DNA of 13,056 nt, taken from positions 1 through 13,056 of the forward strand of contig JBBQFB010000104.1 in NCBI GenBank assembly GCA_038321545.1, given 5' to 3'. Shown one piece after another: positions 7,960 to 13,056 of this stretch; position 1 is the first letter of the stretch; every line of letters starts with the position of its first letter. Position numbers and translations under genes: made by a program. This stretch comes from VFJZ01 sp038321545. GTDB taxonomy: Bacteria > Actinomycetota > Thermoleophilia > Gaiellales > F1-60-MAGs149. The notes below the pieces were generated by a model, which worked only from the letters and a program-made list of their open reading frames with translations, had not been told where the DNA came from and did not search any database.

Positions 7960-7988
7960 TTTACGCAGGTGGTTGCAGGGCGTACGAT
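7960..7988 (+). promoter_or_regulatory. Predicted housekeeping-type promoter of the small-protein/coxMSL operon
   Basis: A -35-like TTTACG at 7960-7965 (four of six matches to TTGACA) and a -10 TACGAT at 7983-7988 are exactly 17 bases apart. This leaves about 37 bases to the ATG at 8025, enough for a start site near 7995 and the AAAGGG ribosome-binding site at 8010-8015. It is the best promoter-like pair I see in the window and lies in the only divergent intergenic gap. It would drive the five small membrane protein genes and probably coxMSL. Confidence 0.5.
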
Positions 7989-8024
7989 CGGCTGAACCTG
8001 GAACGAACGAAAGGGTCCTCCACG

Positions 8025-8276
8025 ATGTCGGAGTCGTCCCAATGGCAGCTGGGTCTCGTGATCGGGATCGTCGTCATCGCCGTCGCTGCCGTGATCGTGA
8101 TCATGATCGTGATGCTCGCGATGAGGATCGCGAAGCAGGCCAAGATCGCCGAGCAGGCGGTCGAGGTGGTGCGGCAGCAGACCGACGAGCTCCCCGGTAT
8201 CGGTCAGATCAATGACTCGGGCGTGAGGATCCTGCACGCGGCCCGCGCGATCCGGAAGGTGGCGGTCGGCAAATGA
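8025..8276 (+). CDS. Small single-pass membrane protein 1 of the coxMSL-linked cassette
   Basis: 83 residues. One membrane segment (about 9-32, rich in Val/Ile/Ala) follows a short polar N-terminus. Then comes a positively charged stretch (R34, K37, K40) and a helical, polar tail ending in LPGIGQINDSGVRIL and a basic C-terminus. The positive-inside rule predicts N-out, C-in, with the tail in the cytoplasm. The start is set by AAAGGG at 8010-8015, nine bases before the ATG. Its stop overlaps the next start (ATGA). No family recognised. It is the first gene behind the predicted promoter. Anchoring or assembly of CO dehydrogenase is possible but is inferred from position only. Confidence 0.8.
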   Translation: MSESSQWQLGLVIGIVVIAVAAVIVIMIVMLAMRIAKQAKIAEQAVEVVRQQTDELPGIGQINDSGVRILHAARAIRKVAVGK

Positions 8277-8545
8277 GCAGCCACGACTACTGGTGGGTCG
8301 CGCTCGGCATCGGCCTCGTCGCCGCGCTCCTGGTGGCGGCCCTGCTGATGATCCTGGTCAGGACGGTGGCGAGCATCGAGCGCTCGGTCGACGGCCTGCT
8401 CGTCGTCGCCACCAAGGTCGCCGGCAACACCGCGAGCATCCCGCAACTGGAGGCGACGGCACCGGTGCTCTCCCTGATCGTGACGGAGGCCGTCGTCCAG
8501 GACGGGTACATGAACGCCCTCACCGACGGGTACGGTGAGGCATGA
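8273..8545 (+). CDS. Small single-pass membrane protein 2 of the coxMSL-linked cassette
   Basis: 90 residues. After MSSHDYWW comes one membrane segment (about 9-30), then RTVASIERSVDGLL and a mostly helical tail containing VAGNTASIPQLEATAPVL and a final acidic, glycine/tyrosine-containing end. The layout is that of its neighbours: N-terminal anchor plus an amphipathic cytoplasmic helix. The tail has the feel of DUF948-like anchored coils, but I cannot assign it. It overlaps both the preceding and the following gene by ATGA, so its translation is likely coupled to both. No enzymatic motif or metal ligand pattern is visible. Confidence 0.8.
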   Translation: MSSHDYWWVALGIGLVAALLVAALLMILVRTVASIERSVDGLLVVATKVAGNTASIPQLEATAPVLSLIVTEAVVQDGYMNALTDGYGEA

Positions 8546-8820
8546 GTAGCACCGGGCTCCTGGCGACCCTGACCGTGGTGCTCGCCGTCATCGTCGTGCT
8601 CGTGCTCGCGGCCGCGCTGATCCAGGTGCGCAAGCGCCTGATGAAGATCTCGGAGGGCCTCGCGACGCTCGCCGGTGCGCTGCAGATGGTCGAGGCCGAG
8701 CACCTGCGCCCACTCGAGGGCGCGGTCACGGCCATCAACGCGCAGTTCGACATCATCCTGGGCGCGCTGCCGGGTATCGGCCGCAAGGCCGCGGTCGTCG
8801 CCGAGCGGAGGCCGAAATGA
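8542..8820 (+). CDS. Small single-pass membrane protein 3 of the coxMSL-linked cassette
   Basis: 92 residues. Membrane segment about 5-26, followed by the basic QVRKRLMK and a predicted helical tail. The tail contains VTAINAQFDIIL and then GALPGIGRKAAVV. LPGIG also occurs in the first protein of the set and INA-x-x-D also in the fifth, which hints at common ancestry. The positive charges just after the membrane segment place the tail in the cytoplasm. The start and stop overlap the neighbouring genes by ATGA on both sides. Unknown family. The tight packing argues that it is made in a fixed ratio with the other four. Confidence 0.8.
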   Translation: MSSTGLLATLTVVLAVIVVLVLAAALIQVRKRLMKISEGLATLAGALQMVEAEHLRPLEGAVTAINAQFDIILGALPGIGRKAAVVAERRPK

Positions 8821-9077
8821 CGCTCTGGTGGATCGGCAACGTGATCCTGCTGGTCGCGATCCTCCCGGTCGTGATCGTGCTGCTGCGCGGCGTGCTGGGC
8901 GCGGCCTCGAGCATCGTCCCGAGCGTGCAGTCCATCGCCGCCGCGGCCGCCGCGGGGTCGAAGGACCTCGATGCTGTCCCGCTCCGTGTGACCACGCAGG
9001 ACCAGGTTGCGCAGACGGTTGCGGGGGTCGCCGGCTACGGCGGCTCGCTCGACGTGATCCTCGACGACGCGGAGTAG
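8817..9077 (+). CDS. Small single-pass membrane protein 4 of the coxMSL-linked cassette
   Basis: 86 residues. MTLWW is followed by one membrane segment (about 5-23) ending at LLRG. Then comes a Ser/Ala-rich stretch with seven alanines in a row or nearly so, and an acidic C-terminus (VILDDAE). Ribosome-binding site GGAGG at 8807-8811 lies inside the end of the previous gene; the start overlaps its stop by ATGA. Less charged after the membrane segment than its neighbours, so topology is less certain. Unknown family; the shared architecture and spacing mark it as part of the same cassette. It ends 7 bases before the fifth gene. Confidence 0.78.
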   Translation: MTLWWIGNVILLVAILPVVIVLLRGVLGAASSIVPSVQSIAAAAAAGSKDLDAVPLRVTTQDQVAQTVAGVAGYGGSLDVILDDAE

Positions 9078-9084
9078 GAGCACC

Positions 9085-9714
9085 ATGATCCTCGCTGCCA
9101 TCGGCCCCGGGACCGGCTCGATCGTCGTCGTCACGCTGATCGTCCTGGCTCTCGTCTTCTACCTCGTCTCGACCATCCTGCAGCTGCGCAAGATCACCGC
9201 AGCGCTGGACGACACCATCGTCCACGTCAGCGCGATCATCGAGAAGACCGCGCCGGTCGGAGACGTCGTCAAGCACATCAACGCCAACCTCGACGCCGGC
9301 GTCGACCTGCTCGAGGGCCTGCTCGTGAAGAAGGCCGGTCTGGAAGACGCCGTCGGCCTGGTCGAGGGGCTGTATCCCGGCGCCGCGGCGGCCGGCTTCC
9401 GCAACTTCCCGGAGAGCAGCAAGGTGACCGCTCCGCGCATCGCCGAGGTCTACACCCGGGGCACGCTCACCCTCGCCCGGCTCGGCCGCGAGGCGCCGGT
9501 CGCCCAGGCCAACCCGGCCGGGGCGGTGCTGCGGAACGTCGAGGGCGGCAGCCTCGCTGCCCGCGAGCTGTACCCGGACGTGCGCCAGACCCGCCCGGCG
9601 GAGCTGCCCCGCTCGCCCGTGATCGGCACCGACGCGCCCGTGCAGTACGAGCAGCGCGACGATATCGGAGCGCCGCGCAAGCGGATGCCATCGCCCAGGC
9701 CCGGCAGCAACTGA
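9085..9714 (+). CDS. Larger single-pass membrane protein 5 of the coxMSL-linked cassette
   Basis: 209 residues, the longest of the five. A membrane segment (about 11-31) is followed by LQLRKI, then a helical region with VGDVVKHINANLDAGVDLL (about 59-77) and LEGLLVKKAGLEDAVGLVEG. The last 70 or so residues are Pro/Arg/Gly-rich and probably disordered, ending PRPGSN. The INA-x-x-D pattern is shared with the third small protein. The start has TAGGAG four bases upstream, overlapping the previous stop codon. The tail is predicted cytoplasmic. It is the last gene before coxM, 60 bases away, and is the best candidate in the set for contacting another protein because of its long soluble part. Function not recognisable. 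Confidence 0.82.
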   Translation: MILAAIGPGTGSIVVVTLIVLALVFYLVSTILQLRKITAALDDTIVHVSAIIEKTAPVGDVVKHINANLDAGVDLLEGLLVKKAGLEDAVGLVEGLYPGAAAAGFRNFPESSKVTAPRIAEVYTRGTLTLARLGREAPVAQANPAGAVLRNVEGGSLAARELYPDVRQTRPAELPRSPVIGTDAPVQYEQRDDIGAPRKRMPSPRPGSN

Positions 9715-9762
9715 TGGGTACTCTGCCGACACGTCGTCCACCCCGACCCGCGTCCTGACTCG

Positions 9763-9769
9763 AAAGGAG
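9763..9769 (+). promoter_or_regulatory. Strong Shine-Dalgarno of coxM
   Basis: AAAGGAG, five bases before ATG 9775. It is one of the strongest ribosome-binding sites in the window and sits in a 60-base gap that shows no clear terminator. This fits high translation of CODH subunits from a shared transcript. A weak TACTCT at 9719-9724 could be a -10 element of an internal promoter, but no -35 is convincing. Confidence 0.6.
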
Positions 9770-9774
9770 TACGT

Positions 9775-10650
9775 ATGCAGACACCTGCGGCATTCGAGTA
9801 CGAGCGGGCGACCAGCGTGGAGGGCGCCATCGCGTCCCTCGAGCGGCTCGGCTCCGAGGCGCGGATCATCGCCGGCGGGCACAGCCTGCTGCCGATGATG
9901 AAGCTGCGGCTCGCGAACCCCGAGCACCTGATCGACATCAACGACCTTGCGGAGCTCGCCTACATCCGCGAGGGGGACGGCGAGGTCCGGATCGGAGCGC
10001 TCACCCGGCACGTCGATCTGCTCAAGTCCGAGCTGCTGGCCGAGCGCTTCCCGCTGTTCCGCGACGCCGAGCAGGTGATCGCCGACCCGGTCGTGCGCAA
10101 CCGTGGCACCATCGGCGGCTCGCTCTGCCAGGCCGACGCGGCCGAGGACCTGTCAGCCGTCTGTACGGCGCTCAAGGCCGACGCGGTGATCCGCGGCACC
10201 GGTGGCGAGCGCGTCGTCGGCATGGACAAGTTCCACGTCGGGCCGTACATGACGGCCGTCGGCGCGGCCGAGATGCTGACCGAGGTGCGCATCAAGGTGC
10301 GCCCCGGCAGCGGCAGCGCGCACGAGAAGGTCGAGCGCCGCGCGGGCGACTGGGCGATCGCTGCGGCGTCCGTGTCGATCAGCCTGGTGGGAGGGCGGAT
10401 CCACGATGTCGGCATCGCGCTCAGCGCGGTCGGTCTGACGACCATCCACCTGACGCGCGCCGAGGAGCAGCTCCTCGGGCAGGTGCCGTCGGACGAGCTG
10501 TTCGCGCAGGCCGGCGAGATCGCCTCGGCCGACTGCTCGCCCGGGGCCGACGGCCGTGGGCCGGTCGACTACAAGCGCCACCTCGCGGGCGTGCTCACCC
10601 AACGTGCTCTGCGTCGTGCGACGGCGCGCGCCCTGCAGCAGGAGGCCTGA
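9775..10650 (+). CDS. coxM: Aerobic CO dehydrogenase medium subunit (FAD-binding)
   Basis: 291 residues, the normal length for CoxM. The two FAD-contacting motifs of the family are present: AGGHS at 33-37 (in IIAGGHSLLPMMKLR) and TIGGS at 112-116 (in RNRGTIGGSLCQADAAEDL). The second usually reads TIGGS-x-A-H-A-D-P-x-A-D, so the CQADAAED version is a mild variant. The subunit takes electrons from the two [2Fe-2S] clusters of CoxS onto FAD and passes them to the respiratory chain at the membrane. Start ATG 9775 follows AAAGGAG. The gene order M-S-L matches the classic coxMSL operon. Its end carries the GGAGG that serves coxS. Confidence 0.93.
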   Translation: MQTPAAFEYERATSVEGAIASLERLGSEARIIAGGHSLLPMMKLRLANPEHLIDINDLAELAYIREGDGEVRIGALTRHVDLLKSELLAERFPLFRDAEQVIADPVVRNRGTIGGSLCQADAAEDLSAVCTALKADAVIRGTGGERVVGMDKFHVGPYMTAVGAAEMLTEVRIKVRPGSGSAHEKVERRAGDWAIAAASVSISLVGGRIHDVGIALSAVGLTTIHLTRAEEQLLGQVPSDELFAQAGEIASADCSPGADGRGPVDYKRHLAGVLTQRALRRATARALQQEA

Positions 10651-10654
10651 CATC
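10641..10654 (+). promoter_or_regulatory. Shine-Dalgarno GGAGG and putative ATC start of coxS
   Basis: GGAGG at 10641-10645, a six-base spacer containing the coxM stop TGA, then ATC at 10652. The reading frame from this ATC gives (M)NVSITLNGEQV, exactly the usual CoxS opening. No ATG, GTG or TTG occurs at or just after this place. This spacing is what decides the proposed start. Confidence 0.5.
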
Positions 10655-11134
10655 AACGTCTCGATCACGCTCAACGGCGAGCAGGTCTCCCACGATGTCG
10701 AGCCGCGCCAGCTGCTCGTGCACTACATCCGCGAGACGGTCGGTCTGACGGGCACCCACTGGGGCTGTGACACGTCCAACTGCGGCGCCTGTGTGGTGCT
10801 GATGGACGGGCAGCCGGTGAAGTCGTGCACCATCCTCGCCGCCATGGCGGACGGGCACGAGATCCGCACCGTCGAGTCGCTCGAGGTGAACGGGCAGCTC
10901 GATCCGATCCAGCAGGGATTCCACGAGATGCACGCGCTCCAGTGCGGCTTCTGCACGCCGGGCATGCTGATGACAACGCGCGCCCTGCTCGACGAGAACC
11001 CCGATCCGACCGACCTCGAGATCCGCACCGCGATCTCGGGCGCCATCTGCCGCTGTACCGGGTACCAGAACATCGTCAGCGCCGTGCGCTGGGCCGCCGG
11101 CCATGAGGCCGCAGCCAAACGAGAGGTCGTCTGA
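10652..11134 (+). CDS. coxS: Aerobic CO dehydrogenase small subunit ([2Fe-2S] protein)
   Basis: 160 residues if counted from the ATC at 10652. Plant-ferredoxin-type [2Fe-2S] ligands are C39, C44, C47 (CDTSNCGAC) and C59. The C-terminal helical-bundle cluster uses C98, C101 (CGFC) and C133, C135 (CRC). All eight are present, so both clusters should form and relay electrons from the Mo-Cu centre of CoxL to FAD of CoxM. The start is unusual. Homology places the N-terminus at INVSITLNGE, which begins with ATC six bases after a perfect GGAGG. The nearest in-frame canonical starts are GTG 10616 and GTG 10604, which add arginine-rich residues atypical of the family and lack a ribosome-binding site; GTG 10556 is further still. 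Follows coxM with one base between its stop and the ATC. Confidence 0.93.
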   Translation: MNVSITLNGEQVSHDVEPRQLLVHYIRETVGLTGTHWGCDTSNCGACVVLMDGQPVKSCTILAAMADGHEIRTVESLEVNGQLDPIQQGFHEMHALQCGFCTPGMLMTTRALLDENPDPTDLEIRTAISGAICRCTGYQNIVSAVRWAAGHEAAAKREVV

Positions 11135-11139
11135 GCACC

Positions 11140-13056
11140 GTGGCTACCACCGAGAATCTCCCCAGCCCCACCACCGAGCGCCCGATCGGCTTCGGCCGGC
11201 TGAAGCGCAAGGAGGACGCGCGGTTCATCCGCGGGCAGGGCAACTACCTCGACGACATCCGGCTGCCGGGAATGGTGTACGGCGCGATCCTGCGCAGCCC
11301 GTACGCCCACGCCAAGATCGTCTCGATCGACACGTCGCAGGCGCTCGCGCACCCGAAGGTCGCCGCGGTCGTGACGGCGAAGGACCTGGAGACGCTCGGC
11401 CTGGCGTGGATGCCGACCATCTCGTACGACACCCAGGCCGTGCTGGCGGGCGACAAGGTGCGCTTCCAGGGCCAGGAGGTCGCGTTCGTGATCGCGGCCG
11501 ACGAGTACTCAGCCAACGACGCGCTGCAGCTGATCGAGGTCGAGTACGAGCCCCTGCCGGCGGTCGTCAACGCCCGTAAGGCGCTCGATGCCGACGCGCC
11601 GCTGATCCGTGACGACAAGGCCGGGCAGCGCGACAACCTCGCGAGCCCGACGTGGGAGGCCGGTGACGAGGCCTCCACCGACAAGGCGTTCGCCGAGGCC
11701 GACACCATCGTCACGCGCGACATCATCTACCCGCGCTGCCACCCGGCGCCGCTCGAGACGTGCGGCATCATCGCCGACTTCAACCCGACTACCGGGCAGC
11801 TCGACATCTACAACGGCAACCAGGCGCCGCACGCGCACCGCACGGTGTACGCGCACGTGGCCGGCCTGGCGGAGCACATGATCCGGATCCGCTGCAACGA
11901 CATCGGCGGCGGGTTCGGCAACACGGTGCCGGGGTATCCCGGGTACGTCTGTGCCAGCGCCGGCTCGAGCGTGGCCGGCGTGCCGGTGAAGTGGGTCGAG
12001 AACCGCACCGAGAACCTCGTCTCGACGGGCTTTGCGCGCGACTACCTGATGCGAGGCGAGATCTGCTCGAAGGACGGCAAGATCACGGGCCTGCGGGTCG
12101 ACGTGATCGCCGACCACGGCGCGTTCGACAGCACCGCACAGCCGACGAAGTTCCCGGCCGGCTTCTTCCACATCTGCTGCGGCTCGTACGACCTGCAGGC
12201 GTCACACGTGAAGGTGAAGGCGGTCTACACCAACAAGGCGCCGGGCGGCGTTGCGTATCGGTGCTCGTTCCGCATCACGGAGGCCGTGTACCTGATGGAG
12301 CGCATGGTCGACGCGCTGGCGCTCGAGATGAAGGTCGACCCGATCGATCTGCGCATGCGCAGCTTCATCGACAAGGACCAGTTCCCGTACGAGACCACCA
12401 CCGGCTGGACGTACGACTCGGGCGACTACCACAAGACCATGAAGGTCGCGATGGACATCGCCGGCTATGACGACCTGCGTCGCGAGCAGGCCGAGAAGCG
12501 TGCGCGCGGCGAGCTGATGGGCATCGGTGTGGCGTTCTTCACCGAGGGCGTCGGCGCCGGCCCGCGCAAGCACATGGACATTCTCGGCCTGTCGATGAAC
12601 GACGGCGCCGACCTGCGCGTGCACCCGTCCGGCAAGGCGGTCGTGAGCATCAGCGCGCAGACGCAGGGCCAGGGCCACGAGACCACGTTCGCGCAGATCG
12701 TCGCCGAGGAGCTCGGCATCCCGCCGGAGAACATCGAGGTCCGGCACGGCGACACCGACAAGTCGCCGTACGGCCTGGGCACGTACGGCAGCCGCTCGAC
12801 GCCCGTCTCGGGCGCCGCGGTGGCGGTGGTCTCGCGCAAGGTGCGCGACAAGGCGCGCCTGATCGCGGCCACGATGCTCGAGACCCGGCCCGAGGACCTG
12901 GCGTGGGAGAAGGGCCGCTGGTATGTCAAGGGCGATCCCGAGCAGGGCGCGCTGATCGAGGACATCGCCGGCTATGACGACCTGCGTCGCGAGCAGGCCG
13001 AGAAGCGTGCGCGCGGCGAGCTGATGGGCATCGGTGTGGCGTTCTTCACCGAGGGC
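11140..13056 (+). CDS. coxL: Aerobic CO dehydrogenase large subunit, form I (Mo-Cu), 3' end missing
   Basis: 639 codons visible from GTG 11140, open at the right edge; complete CoxL is about 800 residues. The active-site loop reads VAYRCSFR with Cys375, the form I AYxCSFR signature. That cysteine holds copper in the CuSMoO2 centre that oxidises CO to CO2. Form II relatives have AYRGAGR instead. Other family motifs: GGGFGN (256-261; the following residue is T where K is common), TAQPTKFPAGFFH, TNKAPGG just before the loop, and the cofactor-binding QTQGQGHET (507-515). The C-terminal part with the catalytic glutamate lies outside the window. From residue 608 the sequence stops looking like the normal continuation after IEDIA and instead repeats residues 439-470 exactly, so the final 97 bases are suspect. 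The start lies five bases after the coxS stop. Confidence 0.95.
   Translation, partial: MATTENLPSPTTERPIGFGRLKRKEDARFIRGQGNYLDDIRLPGMVYGAILRSPYAHAKIVSIDTSQALAHPKVAAVVTAKDLETLGLAWMPTISYDTQAVLAGDKVRFQGQEVAFVIAADEYSANDALQLIEVEYEPLPAVVNARKALDADAPLIRDDKAGQRDNLASPTWEAGDEASTDKAFAEADTIVTRDIIYPRCHPAPLETCGIIADFNPTTGQLDIYNGNQAPHAHRTVYAHVAGLAEHMIRIRCNDIGGGFGNTVPGYPGYVCASAGSSVAGVPVKWVENRTENLVSTGFARDYLMRGEICSKDGKITGLRVDVIADHGAFDSTAQPTKFPAGFFHICCGSYDLQASHVKVKAVYTNKAPGGVAYRCSFRITEAVYLMERMVDALALEMKVDPIDLRMRSFIDKDQFPYETTTGWTYDSGDYHKTMKVAMDIAGYDDLRREQAEKRARGELMGIGVAFFTEGVGAGPRKHMDILGLSMNDGADLRVHPSGKAVVSISAQTQGQGHETTFAQIVAEELGIPPENIEVRHGDTDKSPYGLGTYGSRSTPVSGAAVAVVSRKVRDKARLIAATMLETRPEDLAWEKGRWYVKGDPEQGALIEDIAGYDDLRREQAEKRARGELMGIGVAFFTEG
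12453..12549 (+). repeat. Direct repeat, first copy (inside coxL)
   Basis: 97 bases encoding the stretch starting DIAGYDDLRREQAEKRA and ending FFTEG. This copy sits in the context expected for CoxL (after the YDSGDYHKTM motif and before VGAGPRKHMDI). It is identical to 12960-13056; the offset is 507 bases, 169 codons. Confidence 0.97.
12960..13056 (+). repeat. Direct repeat, second copy, truncated by the window edge
   Basis: Perfect 97-base copy of 12453-12549, in the same reading frame, reaching the last base of the window. It joins at GGACATCGCC, where the native sequence IEDIA and the earlier MDIA share the same codons. A duplication or a misassembly would look alike here. Confidence 0.97.

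Noticed and set aside
6629..8215. 528-codon open frame on the plus strand
   Set aside because: Antisense to the ATP-NAD kinase-like gene with its GGDGT and GIPAGVK motifs; the product is composition-biased and has no recognisable domain.
8287..10011. 574-codon open frame on the minus strand
   Set aside because: Antisense to the small membrane proteins and coxM. The product is a low-complexity Arg/Asp/His mixture, while the plus-strand genes have ribosome-binding sites, overlaps and membrane segments.
10556..10651. Longer CoxS starting at GTG 10556
   Set aside because: The added residues overlap the coxM C-terminus, are rich in Arg, Ser and Cys, and do not match any CoxS N-terminus; no ribosome-binding site precedes that GTG.
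11140..13056. Form II CODH / xanthine dehydrogenase-like large subunit
   Set aside because: The active-site loop is AYRCSFR, not AYRGAGR, and the surrounding sequence follows form I CoxL.

Overview
The window is very GC-rich bacterial DNA with densely packed genes, many GTG starts, G/C-rich third codon positions, classical lipobox lipoproteins and Shine-Dalgarno sites of the GGAGG type. Together with the gene content (GT-C/DUF2142-like membrane protein, small single-pass membrane proteins, coxMSL order) this suggests an actinobacterium, possibly Thermoleophilia-like. The lineage is an inference. I see no RNA genes, CRISPR arrays or insertion sequences, and no gap over 300 bases without a gene.

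Layout. (1) Bases 1-72, minus strand: the N-terminus of a YciI/DGPF-like protein running off the left edge. (2) 212-1648, plus: a polytopic GT-C/DUF2142-like membrane protein whose 3' end overlaps the next gene tail to tail. (3) A minus-strand run read from about 7900 down to 1603: ATP-NAD kinase-like protein, a lipoprotein of unknown family, a CopC-CopD copper protein with an extra C-terminal domain, a small NTF2-like lipoprotein, and an ABC exporter half-transporter. The last two are coupled by a 4-base GTGA overlap. (4) A divergent intergenic region (7892-8024) with a good promoter for the plus strand and an inverted repeat. (5) A plus-strand run from 8025 to the right edge: five small proteins, each with one N-terminal membrane segment (the first four joined by ATGA overlaps), followed by coxM, coxS and coxL, the three subunits of aerobic carbon monoxide dehydrogenase.

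The CoxL active-site loop reads AYRCSFR. This is the form I signature, so the product should be a true Mo-Cu CO dehydrogenase and not a form II xanthine dehydrogenase relative. The organism therefore probably oxidises atmospheric or trace CO. The two most interesting points are the string of five small membrane proteins that appears to be co-transcribed with the CODH genes, with tails predicted to face the cytoplasm where CODH works, and the nearby CopC-CopD protein, because form I CODH needs copper at its active site.

Cautions. coxL is incomplete, and its last 97 bases exactly repeat 12453-12549, in frame. That is either an internal duplication or an assembly artefact at the contig end. Three genes (coxS, the ATP-NAD kinase and the YciI-like fragment) have family-typical N-termini that would begin at non-canonical codons (ATC, ATC, CTG).
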